This document shows, piece by piece, positions 6,576-16,787 of a DNA stretch of 25,855 bases (within the stretch, counting starts at the first letter, position 1; every line of letters begins with the position of its first letter). A program made the position numbers and the translations under genes. This stretch comes from an uncultured Chitinophagaceae bacterium (GTDB lineage: Bacteria > Bacteroidota > Bacteroidia > Chitinophagales > Chitinophagaceae): contig CAKSVK010000029.1 in NCBI GenBank assembly GCA_934502905.1, forward strand, positions 1-25,855, written 5' to 3'. The notes under the pieces are model-generated. The model ran no database searches. It saw only the letters and a list, made by a program, of their open reading frames with translations, and was not told the origin of the DNA.

Positions 6576-9500
6576 ATGGAGCAAAAAAGTACTGGCAAAA
6601 TTTAGGTGAATTAAACAACTCAGAAGGGTACCAGAAATCATTGAAAGATGAATTCCAGGAAGACCTGCCGATGGTAGAGGATGGGAAAGGGTTGCTTGAT
6701 GCGAAAGCTCCCCGCAGGGACTTCTTAAAGTATGTTGGATTCAGCACTGCCGCTGCCGCTATCGCTGCCGGCTGTGAAATGCCTGTAAGAAAAAGTATTC
6801 CGTATTTAAATAAACCTGAAAACCTTACTCCGGGCGTAGCGCAGTATTACGCTACTACCTATATAGCAGAGGGGGACGTTGTTCCCCTGGTGGCTAAGGT
6901 GAGGGATGGTCGCCCTATTAAAGTGGACGGTAATGTAGACTCTATCCTTACCGGCAAAGGAGGGGGGACTTCAGGACGGATACAGGCCTCTGTATTGGAC
7001 CTGTACGATACCGCCCGCCTGCGTTACCCGGTAGAAGTGGTAAACGGCGAGCTGAAGGAAGTGCCGCTGTTTGACGCTATCGACAAAAAAATTGCGGGTG
7101 AAATAGGGGGTAACGTCGTATTACTTACTTCCACACTGAATTCACCCACTACCAAAGAAGTTATCAAATCGTTTTTTGAGAAATTTCCCGGTGGCAGGCA
7201 TGTGCAGTATGATGCTGTATCTTACAGCGCCCTGCTGGAAGCCAACCAGATATCATACGGTAAAAGAGCATTGCCTTCCTATCATTTTGATAAGGCAAAA
7301 GTGATTATAGGACTGGATGCCGACTTTTTAGGAACCTGGCTGAGCTCAGAGGAGTTCGGATGCCAGTATACTGCCGGAAGAAGAATAGACCAGGACAACC
7401 CTCAGATGAGTAAGCATATCCAGTTTGAGGGAACATTGAGCCTTACCGGTGCCAATGCGGACGACCGGTTCCTGCACAGGCCATCAGAAGCAGCTGCCGT
7501 AGCCCTGAACATCCTGGCAAAGCTGGGCGGAGAAGTATCAGCTCCCGCTATCCAGGATGAAAAGCTGAAGAAGGGGATTGATATGGCGGTTTCTTTTATT
7601 AATTCAAATAAAGGCGCTTCGCTGGTCGTAAGCGGCAGCAATGATCCTGCTATCCAGGTGATCGTGAATGCTATCAACGAGCTGGCCGGTGCTAATGGTA
7701 CTACCATCAACTGGGCAAGTCCCGTACAGATCAGGTTGGGATTAGACGCTGAAATGGCACAACTGGTGGCAGATATGAAAGAGGGTAAAGTACAGACCCT
7801 GCTGATCCATGAAGCCAATCCCGCTTATAACTACCCCGATGCGGAAGGGTTTAAAGAAGCATTAAAGAAGGTGAAGCTGGCGGTGTCCTTCAACGACAGA
7901 CCGGATGAAACCGCTTCTCTTTGTAAATATATCATTCCCCATCATCATTACCTGGAAAGCTGGGGAGATGCAGAAGGACGCGAAGGAATGTATGCATTGC
8001 TGCAGCCCACTATCGCACCGCTTTTCAAAACCAGGTATTTCCAAACTTCCCTGTTAAAGTGGAGCGGCAACGATACTGATTACGAAGATTATTTCAAAAA
8101 CTACTGGGTTACCAAACTGGGTGGTCAGTCTGCTTTTGATCAGGCACTTCAGAGCGGTATCATTGAGCCGGCTACGGAGGCTTTTGCTCCTGCAGCTTAC
8201 ACTGCCGCCGGACTTGCAGAAGCCGTATCCAAAGCGGCTGCAGCCAAAATATCGAACGCCGTGGAAGTGGTGTTGTATCAGAAAGTATCCATCGGCAGCG
8301 GGGCAGCCGCCAATAACCCCTGGCTGCAGGAAATGCCCGATCCGATCAGCCGTGCTACCTGGGATAACTATGCTATGATCTCTTACGACATGGCGAAAGA
8401 GCTGGGTATAAAGCTGGACGACCATTATGAGGTGGAAGTTCACAAGCCGGTAATAGAACTTACGATCGATGGTAAACCGGTTGAACTGCCGGTGCTGGCA
8501 ATACCGGGCATGCACCCCAAAGTAGTAGCTGTGGCAGTAGGGTATGGAAGAGGCGAGGGTGCTGGTAAAGCTGCGCACGGAGTGGGCTACAATGCTTATC
8601 CGTTGGTGAAGCTGGAAGGCGGGAACAGGAAATACCTGACCGAAGCTTCCGAATACAAAAAGCTTAAGAAAACTTACGATATAGCCTACACGCAAACACA
8701 TAACCAGTACGAAGGACGTACAGAGGTGGTTCGCGAGTACTCACTGGCTGATTTCAGGAAGAATCCTGATGATACTATTCACTACCGCGAGCATCTTGCG
8801 AAAGATTTTGCCCCCAAAACGCATAATTTCCGCGATGATGCTACCCTTTATCCTGTTTACGAATCTCCGGGCGCACATTGGGGTATGAGTATTGACCTGA
8901 ATGCCTGTACCGGTTGCGGTGCCTGTACTATTGCGTGTACTGCAGAAAATAACGTACCGGTAGTAGGTAAGAGCGAAGTATTGCGCTCTCACGAAATGCA
9001 TTGGTTGCGTATCGACCGTTACTATGCTTCCTATCGTGATAATACAGAAGGAGATGCGTTGAACGTAGTATTTATGCCGATGTTGTGCCAGCATTGCGAC
9101 AACGCTCCCTGCGAAAACGTATGCCCTGTGTCTGCAACCAACCACAGCACGGAAGGCTTGAACCAGATGGCTTACAACCGTTGTATCGGTACCCGTTATT
9201 GTGCCAACAACTGTCCTTATAAAGTACGTCGCTTTAACTGGGCAGACTATACCGGCGCTGACAGCTTTGGTGACAACCAGAACAAAAGCGGGGTAGGTAA
9301 GCTGGATCCTGCTGTGTTCCAGATGAACGAAGATCTTACACGCATGGTGCTGAACCCCGACGTAACCGTTCGTTCGAGAGGGGTCATCGAAAAATGCTCT
9401 TTCTGTGTGCAAAGGCTCCAGGATGCGAAGCTGCAGGCGAAGAAAGAAAAAGATTCTTCCCTGATCAGGGATGTAAAGACAGCCTGTATGCAGGCCTGCT

Positions 9501-9721
9501 CTACCGACGCTATCGTATTCGGAAATGTGAATGACAAGGAAAGCCGTGTATACAAGCTGAGAAATATAGACCAAAAGCGCCGTACCTATTATGCGCTTGA
9601 AATGATACACGTATTGCCGAATGTGAGTTACCTGGCCAAGATCAGGAATACGGACAGACCGGTAGGAGTGGCTCCTGCTTCCCACGAAAAAGAAGCAGCT
9701 TTAGACGAAACACACGGATAA
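6576..9721 (+). CDS. actB: Alternative complex III subunit ActB: molybdopterin-oxidoreductase-like and iron-sulfur protein, start disrupted by an apparent 1-bp deletion
   Basis: ActB combines an N-terminal molybdopterin-oxidoreductase-like domain with a C-terminal ferredoxin-like domain holding four cluster motifs: CTGCGACTIAC, CQHCDNAPCENVC, CIGTRYCANNC and CSFC...CMQAC, between about 8904 and 9500. Thr in place of a Cys in the third motif fits the single [3Fe-4S] cluster of this family. A Tat motif (RRDFLK) and a following Cys (AAGC) suggest twin-arginine export and lipid anchoring. The family start should be MEQKKYWQNLGEL, but ATG 6576 reads MEQKSTGKI then stop (6603-6605). One extra A in the run 6583-6588, or a -1 slip there, gives MEQKKYWQN and a 1048-residue protein. 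The uninterrupted frame instead opens at ATG 6449, inside actA, adding 46 non-conserved residues (1090 total). Identity is certain; the start is not. Confidence 0.9.
6583..6589 (+). other. A6G homopolymer at the actB frameshift point
   Basis: Six A residues followed by G lie four codons into the expected actB start. ATG 6576 reads GAG CAA AAA AGT, whereas the conserved protein needs GAG CAA AAA AAG TAC TGG. The run is either one A short (sequencing error or mutation) or a place where ribosome or polymerase slips. The heptamer has the same sequence as the dnaX slippery site, but its phase relative to ATG 6576 differs, so only a single lysyl-tRNA slip on AAA would restore the frame. Confidence 0.7.
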
Positions 9722-9797
9722 GCCGGAATTAGTAAAATATTTGATTAGATAATATTATAAACAGGCAGTCAGCATTGCCGGAAAAATAATCAAGTCA

Positions 9798-11240
9798 ATG
9801 AGCGTAATAAAATACGAATCGTTTGTAAGGGAACCGCTGGTAGATGGAGACAAAACCTACAAGCAGGTTACGGAAGATATAGTGTATACTATTGAAGCCA
9901 AGCCAACCCGCCTGTGGTATATAGGATTCTGGATTGCGGTAGTACTGTTGCTGTTTGGTGTTTACTCGCTTTATAAGGAAGTGGTATACGGTACGGGGCA
10001 GTGGAACCTGGGAAAAACCATCGGATGGGGTTGGGATATTACCAACTTCGTATGGTGGGTAGGTATCGGTCACGCCGGTACGCTTATTTCCGCGATCCTG
10101 TTATTGTTTCGCCAGGGATGGAGAACCGGGGTTAACCGTGCTGCAGAGGCGATGACCATCTTTGCGGTAATGTGTGCGGGGCAGTTCCCGATATGGCACA
10201 TGGGTAGGGTGTGGATGGCGTTTTTTGTAATGCCTTATCCCAATACACGCGGACCTTTGTGGCCCAACTTCAACTCCCCGCTGCTGTGGGACGTATTTGC
10301 GATCTCAACTTATTTCACCGTATCATTGCTGTTCTGGTACTCCGGTCTGTTGCCTGATTTTGCAACTGTTCGCGATCGCGCCAAAACCAAGCTTCGTAAA
10401 TTATTATATGGTGTCGCCTCCTTTGGCTGGAGCGGATCTACCAAACACTGGCAAAGGTTCGAAAGCCTGTCGCTGGTACTGGCAGGTTTAAGTACACCGC
10501 TGGTATTGTCTGTGCATACCATCGTATCCTTTGACTTTGCTACTTCCGTGGTGCCGGGATGGCATACCACCATCTTCCCTCCTTACTTTGTGGCAGGTGC
10601 GGTATTCTCCGGTTTTGCCATGGTGCAAACGCTGATGCTGATCGTGCGTAAGGTGATGAATCTTCAGGACTATATTACCCTGGGGCATATTGAGGCCATG
10701 AACAAGGTAATTGTGCTTACCGGTTCTATTGTGGGCTGTGCCTACCTTACAGAGCTGTTTATCGCATGGTACGGCGCCAACCCGTACGAGTTCGACATTT
10801 TCTACAAATACCGTATCGCAGGTGCTTATGGCTGGAGCTACTGGCTGATGATGACCTGTAACGTGATATCTCCCCAGTTGTTCTGGTTCAAAAAGCTGAG
10901 AAGGAATATCGGCTTCACCTTCTTTATGAGCATTATCGTGAACGTAGGTATGTGGTTCGAGCGTTTTGTGATTATCGTATCCTCGCTGTATCGTGATTAC
11001 CTGCCTTCATCCTGGTCACTATATTACCGGCCCACCATATTCGAGATCGGATTTTACCTGGGTACTTTCGGTCTCTTCTTTGTATGTTTCTTCCTTTTTG
11101 CCAAATACTTCCCCACCATTGCCATTGCAGAGGTAAAGAGTATTTTAAAAACCAGTGGAGAGACGTATAAAACTAAAATGGCGGATCTCGAGCAGCTGAG
11201 CCTGGAGGAATTTGATAAAAAGATGAACCATCACCATTAA
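9798..11240 (+). CDS. actC: Alternative complex III subunit ActC, NrfD/PsrC-like quinol-binding membrane protein
   Basis: This 480-residue polytopic inner-membrane protein belongs to the NrfD/PsrC family. About ten hydrophobic helices can be seen, starting with LWYIGFWIAVVLLLFGVY (about 39-56) and ending with GFYLGTFGLFFVCFFLF (about 427-443). Recognisable family stretches include VWWVGIGHAGTLISAILLL, GQFPIWHMGRVW and NSPLLWDVFAIS. It should bind menaquinol near the periplasmic face and pass electrons to the ActB clusters; proton translocation by the ActC/ActF pair has been proposed for the family. The ATG lies 76 bp after actB. The C-terminus ends in three histidines. Confidence 0.95.
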   Translation: MSVIKYESFVREPLVDGDKTYKQVTEDIVYTIEAKPTRLWYIGFWIAVVLLLFGVYSLYKEVVYGTGQWNLGKTIGWGWDITNFVWWVGIGHAGTLISAILLLFRQGWRTGVNRAAEAMTIFAVMCAGQFPIWHMGRVWMAFFVMPYPNTRGPLWPNFNSPLLWDVFAISTYFTVSLLFWYSGLLPDFATVRDRAKTKLRKLLYGVASFGWSGSTKHWQRFESLSLVLAGLSTPLVLSVHTIVSFDFATSVVPGWHTTIFPPYFVAGAVFSGFAMVQTLMLIVRKVMNLQDYITLGHIEAMNKVIVLTGSIVGCAYLTELFIAWYGANPYEFDIFYKYRIAGAYGWSYWLMMTCNVISPQLFWFKKLRRNIGFTFFMSIIVNVGMWFERFVIIVSSLYRDYLPSSWSLYYRPTIFEIGFYLGTFGLFFVCFFLFAKYFPTIAIAEVKSILKTSGETYKTKMADLEQLSLEEFDKKMNHHH

Positions 11241-11300
11241 TACGGTGGCTGACGACATAAACTATTTGATCACCTTATAAAAACCAACAGGTTTAAGGTT

Positions 11301-11894
11301 ATGGATATAAGAAAATTTGTAGTTGGAAGTTTTGATGATGAAGCGGTACTGTTTCCCGCTGTTGAGAACGTCCGGAAAACGGGTTATAAATTACATGATG
11401 TATATACACCTTTTCCCGTGCACGGATTGGATAAGGCAATGGGATTAAGAGATACAAGCCTGCATACGGCGGGGTTTATCTACGGGTTGACCGGTCTTAC
11501 CACGGCGCTGTCTTTTATGAGCTGGGTATTAACAAAGGACTGGATCCAGAATTATGGCGGTAAGCCGCATTTTTCTCTTCCCGCGTGGATACCGATCATG
11601 TTCGAGTTAACCGTTTTGTTCTCTGCCGTAGGTATGGTATTGACCTTTTGTTACCTGTGCCAGATAGCGCCTTTTGTGAAAAAGCATCATTTTAGTCCCA
11701 GGGCTACTGATGACCGCTTTGTGATGGTGATAGAATGTACGTCTACAACCAATGCCCAGGAAGTAGAAAATTTTCTGGCAGGTGTTGGCGCGCAGGATAT
11801 CAATGTACAGGTGGCCGAGGCAGGCTGGTGGCTTGGCAGGTACGATATGGACAGGAAGTTATTTGAAACCCAAACCCAGACTGCTACAGCATAA
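11301..11894 (+). CDS. actD: Alternative complex III subunit ActD (DUF3341)
   Basis: This 197-residue membrane subunit of complex III is of the DUF3341 type. The N-terminal soluble part contains VRKTGYKLHDVYTPFPVHGLD, typical of the family. Two transmembrane helices follow at about 56-78 and 98-122 (IMFELTVLFSAVGMVLTFCYL), then a cytoplasmic C-terminal domain with AGWWLGRYD. No cofactor-binding motif is present; the family role is structural or in proton movement. It starts 60 bp after actC. Confidence 0.93.
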   Translation: MDIRKFVVGSFDDEAVLFPAVENVRKTGYKLHDVYTPFPVHGLDKAMGLRDTSLHTAGFIYGLTGLTTALSFMSWVLTKDWIQNYGGKPHFSLPAWIPIMFELTVLFSAVGMVLTFCYLCQIAPFVKKHHFSPRATDDRFVMVIECTSTTNAQEVENFLAGVGAQDINVQVAEAGWWLGRYDMDRKLFETQTQTATA

Positions 11895-11921
11895 TTGTAA
11901 CGACAACTTATTTTAACAGGA

Positions 11922-12545
11922 ATGAAAAAAATAACAGTTATATCTTCTCTGGCTATTGCAGTGATTGCTACTGCAATCAGTTGTGGTACTGATCATAAAA
12001 AGCCGGGTAAAATATATATGCCGGATATGGCCTATAGCCGGGCTTATGAAACTTATTCCGAAAATCCGTTGTTTGAAGATAATCAAACCAACCGCACACC
12101 GGTATCGGGAACCATTGCCAGGGGGCAAGTCCTTCCTTTCAGGATAGAACAGGACATTCCCGGGGACACTGTAAATTTTGGCAAAGCCCGGTTTGTAAAT
12201 AACCCCCTGCCTCCGTTGAATGAGGGTGATAAAAAAGAAGCAGAAAGGTTATACCTGATCTATTGCGGTATCTGCCATGGCACAAAGCTGGATGGCAACG
12301 GTCCTTTGTGGAATAATGGTGACGGTGCATACCCGCTGGCGCCCAAGGACCTCCACGATCCGCTGGTAGCCGGCCAGGGAGATGGTCAGATATATTATAC
12401 CATTACCTATGGTAAAAACAAGATGGGAAGTTATGCTTCGCAACTGAATAACAAGCAGCGCTGGATGATCGTACACTATATTAAAGAAAAACTGGGTAAA
12501 CCAACAGCAACAGCACCTGCTGCAGACAGCAGTGCGGCAAAATAA
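11922..12545 (+). CDS. actE: Alternative complex III subunit ActE, monoheme cytochrome c lipoprotein
   Basis: The 207-residue periplasmic cytochrome is anchored by lipid. The signal peptide MKKITVISSLAIAVIATAIS is followed by Cys21, a likely lipidation site. The single heme site CGICH lies at 115-119, with a probable axial Met168 in KNKMGSY. The C-terminal helix QRWMIVHYIKEKLG is typical of class-I cytochromes c. In alternative complex III this subunit sits beside ActA and can deliver electrons to the oxidase. It begins 27 bp after actD and ends 13 bp before actF, so co-transcription is very likely. Confidence 0.94.
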   Translation: MKKITVISSLAIAVIATAISCGTDHKKPGKIYMPDMAYSRAYETYSENPLFEDNQTNRTPVSGTIARGQVLPFRIEQDIPGDTVNFGKARFVNNPLPPLNEGDKKEAERLYLIYCGICHGTKLDGNGPLWNNGDGAYPLAPKDLHDPLVAGQGDGQIYYTITYGKNKMGSYASQLNNKQRWMIVHYIKEKLGKPTATAPAADSSAAK

Positions 12546-12558
12546 AACTGATTGAGCA

Positions 12559-13782
12559 ATGATTAAGCAACAATTTGAGACTCCTGCAGGTTATAAAAAA
12601 TGGACTTTCGCGCTCCTGGGAATAGGACTTGCTGCGTTATTGGCTGGTATCTTTTTACTTGCGTTCAGCAAGGATGAGCACGATGTAACCCGTTTTTGGG
12701 CAGTGCTCCTGCAAAATAGCGTGTACTTCCTGATGATCGTAAATGCTGCTATGTTCTTCATTTGTGCCAATACATTGGGGCATGCAGGTTGGCCAATTGC
12801 CTTTCGCAGGGTACCCGAAGCTATTTCTGCAGTGGTTCCGGTGTTTGCCGTATTGGCCCTGATCGTATTTATCGGGATCATATTCGGGCATCAGCACCAT
12901 ATTTACCATTGGGTAGACGAGGCAGATGTTGCAAAAGACCCGATCCTTACCTGGAAAAAAGGTTTCCTGAATCCTACCTTTTTTATGACCTGGACCATTG
13001 TTACCCTTGCTGTCTGGACATTCGTGGGTAGGAAAATGCGTCAATTGTCCCGCGAAGCAGACCAGGGACCTATGGATGAGGGACAGTCTAAAAAATACAT
13101 TTATAAAAATACAGTTTGGGCGGCTATATTCATCGTATTCTTTGCCCTTACCACCGGCTCTACCGTTCCCTGGATATGGTTTATGAGCATTGATGCGCAC
13201 TGGTATTCTACCATGTATAGCTGGTATACCTTTATTTCCAGCTTCGTAGGCGGTTTGGCCCTGATTGCGTTATTTATCGTGTTTTTGAAAAACCAGGGAT
13301 ACCTGGAACATACCAGCCGCGAGCACCTGCAGGACGTTGGAAAGTTCATATTCGCCTTTTCAATTTTCTGGACCTATTTGTGGTTTTCACAATTCATGCT
13401 GATCTGGTACGCGAATATTCCGGAAGAAACCGTTTATTTCCAACCAAGGGTGAACGGACCTTATAGAGGGATATTCTGGTTTAACCTGATCGTGAATTTC
13501 GTAGCGCCTATTCTGATACTGATGACAAGAGGTTCAAAGAGAAGTTACGCTGTAATAACATTTATGTCTGTATTGCTGGTATTGGGTCACTGGCTGGATT
13601 ATTACCAGATGGTTATGCCGGGCACTGTAAAAGATCATTTCAGCCTGGGTTGGTTTGAATGGGGTACTTTTGCATTGTATGCAGGAATGCTGATGTTTTT
13701 TACCGGAAAAGCGCTATCAAAGGCTCCGCTTGTGCCCACACACCATCCGTATATGAAGGAAAGCGTGATCCATCATACCTAG
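12559..13782 (+). CDS. actF: Alternative complex III subunit ActF, NrfD-like membrane protein
   Basis: This 407-residue polytopic membrane protein is related to ActC. About ten hydrophobic segments are seen, from WTFALLGIGLAALLAGIFLL (about 15-34) to GTFALYAGMLMFFTGKAL (about 375-392). Stretches such as GWPIAFRRVPEA, WIWFMSIDAHWYSTMYSWYT and ILMTRGSKRSYAV are typical of ActF. The family does not bind a cofactor here; it forms a second membrane half facing ActC and may take part in proton translocation. It completes the six-subunit set actABCDEF. Confidence 0.94.
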   Translation: MIKQQFETPAGYKKWTFALLGIGLAALLAGIFLLAFSKDEHDVTRFWAVLLQNSVYFLMIVNAAMFFICANTLGHAGWPIAFRRVPEAISAVVPVFAVLALIVFIGIIFGHQHHIYHWVDEADVAKDPILTWKKGFLNPTFFMTWTIVTLAVWTFVGRKMRQLSREADQGPMDEGQSKKYIYKNTVWAAIFIVFFALTTGSTVPWIWFMSIDAHWYSTMYSWYTFISSFVGGLALIALFIVFLKNQGYLEHTSREHLQDVGKFIFAFSIFWTYLWFSQFMLIWYANIPEETVYFQPRVNGPYRGIFWFNLIVNFVAPILILMTRGSKRSYAVITFMSVLLVLGHWLDYYQMVMPGTVKDHFSLGWFEWGTFALYAGMLMFFTGKALSKAPLVPTHHPYMKESVIHHT

Positions 13783-13828
13783 GTGAAGGATTGAAAATAA
13801 AATTGTTAAGTAATAATTTTTATATAAA

Positions 13829-14863
13829 ATGACTTGGACCGAGTATTTTGTTGTAATTATTGTCGCACTGATTTTCATCGTGATCTTCCAGATTGCGAAG
13901 GCCAGCGAATATGTGTCTGTATTGAAAGGCGAGAGAAAGGCTTTTCTGCAAAATAATCGGATCAACGCATTTCTGATGCTGGTCTTCCTGGTGTTGGGGT
14001 TGGCCGCTGCATGGTGGTGCAACAGCCTTCTGTATGATAAGACATTGCTGGGAGTGCCTGCGGCCTCTGAGCATGGCGAAGAGATAGACAGGATGATGTG
14101 GATCACCCTGTACATCACGGGTTTTGTTTTTGTGATTACACAAATATTGCTGTTCTGGTTTGCTTACCGCTACCAGGCAACCGAGACCAGGAAAGTACAT
14201 TTCTTTCCGCATAATAATAAGCTGGAGCTGTTATGGACGGTGGTGCCTGCCATTGCCTTAACGGTACTGGTAGCCTTTGGTTTGTATTATTGGTATCGCA
14301 TTACGGGCGAGGCACCGAAAGAGGCGATGGAAGTTGAAGTTACCGGTCACCAGTTCGGTTGGGAATATCGTTATCCGGGTAAAGACAGCATTCTGGGTCG
14401 CCAGAATTACAGGCTGGTAGATGCTGCCAACCAGAATCCGTTGGGGCAGGATTGGTCAGATGCGGCCAGCCACGACGACCTGCATCCTTCCGAGCTTCAC
14501 CTTGTAGTAAATAAGCCTGTAAGGCTGATCATTCGTTCCCAGGATGTTATACATGATGTGGGATTACCACATTTCCGCCTGAAAATGGATGCGGTTCCAG
14601 GAACGCCGACCACAATGTGGTTCACACCTAAGTATACTACTGCTGAAATGAGGAAAATCACAGGAAATGACAATTTTGTTTACGAAATTGCCTGTGATCA
14701 GATGTGCGGTTCCGGGCATTATTCGATGAAAGGCATTATCGTAGTGGAAACACAGGAAGAGTTTGACAAATGGATCGGCGAGCAGACACCGCAGTATAAA
14801 ATGGCGCATCCGGATGTAGCCAAGGCAGCGGAGAACGAAAAAAAGGAAGCAGACGCACAGTAG
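13829..14863 (+). CDS. coxB: Cytochrome c oxidase subunit II (CuA subunit)
   Basis: Subunit II receives electrons through its binuclear CuA centre in the periplasm. The 344-residue protein has an additional N-terminal helix (about 7-22), then hydrophobic segments near 46-64, 91-113 and 135-155. The cupredoxin domain carries the CuA ligands His242 (VIHDVGLPHF), Cys289, Cys293, His297 and Met300 in CDQMCGSGHYSM. Gln291 stands where many oxidases have Glu; this ligand binds by its backbone carbonyl, so the centre should be intact. No cytochrome c domain is fused at the C-terminus, so it is not itself a caa3 type; ActA or ActE may fill that role. It starts 46 bp after actF. Confidence 0.95.
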   Translation: MTWTEYFVVIIVALIFIVIFQIAKASEYVSVLKGERKAFLQNNRINAFLMLVFLVLGLAAAWWCNSLLYDKTLLGVPAASEHGEEIDRMMWITLYITGFVFVITQILLFWFAYRYQATETRKVHFFPHNNKLELLWTVVPAIALTVLVAFGLYYWYRITGEAPKEAMEVEVTGHQFGWEYRYPGKDSILGRQNYRLVDAANQNPLGQDWSDAASHDDLHPSELHLVVNKPVRLIIRSQDVIHDVGLPHFRLKMDAVPGTPTTMWFTPKYTTAEMRKITGNDNFVYEIACDQMCGSGHYSMKGIIVVETQEEFDKWIGEQTPQYKMAHPDVAKAAENEKKEADAQ

Positions 14864-14901
14864 TAAAATCGTTTTTAACTATTAGGTATAAATAAATTGA
14901 A

Positions 14902-16713
14902 ATGAGTAACGAAGCTGTATTACAACATGGAGTAGGGACCCACGAAGTGCATGACGAGCACCATGATGGGCACCATCACCATGAAACCTTTATCACTAAA
15001 TACGTGTTTAGCCAGGATCACAAGATGATCGCTAAGCAGTTTTTGATAACGGGTATGATCTGGGCGTTGATCGGAGGAGCTATGTCTGTACTGTTTCGCA
15101 TTCAGTTAGGATACCCCGAAGCTACATTACCATGGCTGGAAGATATATTTGGGCACTGGGCGAAGGATGGAAAGATAACGCCTGAATTTTATTATGCATT
15201 GGGTACCATGCATGGAACCATTCTGGTGTTTTTTGTATTAACAGCCGGGTTGAGCGGCACTTTTGCCAACCTGCTGATACCGTTTCAGGTGGGTGCCCGT
15301 GATATGGCCTCGCCTTTCATGAATATGCTGTCTTACTGGTTTTTTGTGTTATCCAGTGTTATCATGCTGTCATCGTTGTTTGTGCAAACAGGGCCTGCTT
15401 CGGGTGGCTGGACGGTATATCCGCCGTTAAGTGCGCTGGGCGATGCATCGCAGGGCTCCAAGATCGGTATGGACCTTTGGCTGATCAGCATGGCAATGTT
15501 CGTGGTATCATCGCTGTTGGGTGGTGTTAACTATATCTCTACCATTCTGAACCTGCGTACCAAGGGTATGACCATGACCAGGATGCCGCTGACCATATGG
15601 GCATTGTTATTTACAGCTTTATTGGGTTTATTGTCATTCCCTGTATTGTTGTCCGGGTTCATCTTATTGCTGTTCGACCGCCATTTGGGAACCAGCTTCT
15701 ATTTATCGGATATAGTGCTGGCAGGTAATATCTTACCGAATGAAGGTGGTAGCGCTATACTATACCAGCACCTGTTCTGGTTCCTGGGGCATCCCGAAGT
15801 ATACATCATTATCCTGCCAACCATGGGATTGGTATCAGAGGTGATGTCGGTGAATGCCAGGAAACCGATCTTTGGTTATATGGCGATGGTGGCCTCCATG
15901 TTCGCGATCGCGTTACTGGCCTTCCTGGTTTGGGCACACCATATGTTTGTAACAGGTATGAACCCGTTCCTGGGATCGGTATTCGTATTACTGACCCTGT
16001 TGATCGCCGTACCGTCGGCTATTAAAGTATTTAACTGGCTGACGACCCTGTGGCGCGGAAACCTGCACCTGACTCCTGCCATGATGTTCTGTATCGGGTT
16101 TGTGAGCATGTTCATTTCCGGTGGTTTGACCGGTATATGGCTGGGTAACTCTACAATGGATATACATCTTCATGATACCTATTTTGTTATTGCGCACTTT
16201 CATATCGTAATGGGAGTATCCGCCTTCATGGGGATGTTTGCAGGTATTTATCACTGGTTCCCGAAAATGTACGGACGGTATATGAATAATACGCTGGGGT
16301 ATATTCACTTCTGGATAACCCTGATCTGCGCCTACGTCATTTTCTGGCCGATGCACTACGAAGGTTTTGCGGGTATGCCGCGCCGTTACTATGATTATTC
16401 AAACTGGGAATCCTTTAAGCAATTTGTAGAGTTGAACAAAGTGATCAGTTTTGCAGCAATACTGTCGTTCCTGGTTCAGATACTTTTCGTGTTCAATTTC
16501 TTCTATTCCATATTTAAAGGAAGGAAGGTGACCACCAAAAATCCGTGGAAGGCGAACACGCTGGAGTGGACAACACCCATCAACCCCGGACATGGAAACT
16601 GGCCGGGTGAGATTCCTGAAGTGCACCGTTGGGCATACGATTATGGTAAAGATGGTGTGGACCATGTGGACCAGATAACACCTATTGGAGAGAACGAGTC
16701 GAAGGAACATTAG
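14902..16713 (+). CDS. coxA: Cytochrome c oxidase subunit I (heme-copper catalytic subunit)
   Basis: The 603-residue subunit I reduces oxygen to water and pumps protons. Low-spin heme ligands are His104 (GTMHGTILVFF) and His434. His432 (YFVIAHFHIVMG) binds the high-spin heme. CuB ligands are His297 in FWFLGHPEVY and His346-His347 in WAHHMFVTGM; Tyr301 is the expected cross-linked tyrosine. Glu299 in GHPEVY marks an A1-type oxidase with a D-channel. About twelve helices are present. The first 27 residues before the helices are histidine-rich (HEVHDEHHDGHHHHE), a feature that could bind metal but is not needed for catalysis. It follows coxB by 38 bp. Confidence 0.96.
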   Translation: MSNEAVLQHGVGTHEVHDEHHDGHHHHETFITKYVFSQDHKMIAKQFLITGMIWALIGGAMSVLFRIQLGYPEATLPWLEDIFGHWAKDGKITPEFYYALGTMHGTILVFFVLTAGLSGTFANLLIPFQVGARDMASPFMNMLSYWFFVLSSVIMLSSLFVQTGPASGGWTVYPPLSALGDASQGSKIGMDLWLISMAMFVVSSLLGGVNYISTILNLRTKGMTMTRMPLTIWALLFTALLGLLSFPVLLSGFILLLFDRHLGTSFYLSDIVLAGNILPNEGGSAILYQHLFWFLGHPEVYIIILPTMGLVSEVMSVNARKPIFGYMAMVASMFAIALLAFLVWAHHMFVTGMNPFLGSVFVLLTLLIAVPSAIKVFNWLTTLWRGNLHLTPAMMFCIGFVSMFISGGLTGIWLGNSTMDIHLHDTYFVIAHFHIVMGVSAFMGMFAGIYHWFPKMYGRYMNNTLGYIHFWITLICAYVIFWPMHYEGFAGMPRRYYDYSNWESFKQFVELNKVISFAAILSFLVQILFVFNFFYSIFKGRKVTTKNPWKANTLEWTTPINPGHGNWPGEIPEVHRWAYDYGKDGVDHVDQITPIGENESKEH

Positions 16714-16770
16714 GCAGGACGTTAAATAATAAATCTATTTTCCGGCAGAAGTGTTTTTCAGCCGATTAAA

Positions 16771-16778
16771 TAAGGAGG
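16771..16778 (+). promoter_or_regulatory. Strong Shine-Dalgarno sequence before heme O synthase
   Basis: TAAGGAGG is a full match to the anti-Shine-Dalgarno sequence, unusual in Bacteroidota, whose genes generally lack one. It leaves 9 nt to GTG 16788 and only 3 nt to the alternative TTG 16782, which favours GTG as the start. Confidence 0.6.
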
Positions 16779-16787
16779 TTTTTGGAG

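Noticed and set aside
8054..9685. Long minus-strand open frames opposite actB (215 and 314 codons)
   Set aside because: They lie wholly inside the actB coding sequence, show no recognisable domains, and are antisense shadows of a conserved gene.
14695..14730. Defective CuA site because Gln replaces Glu in CDQMC
   Set aside because: That ligand acts through its backbone carbonyl, and both Cys, both His and the Met are present.
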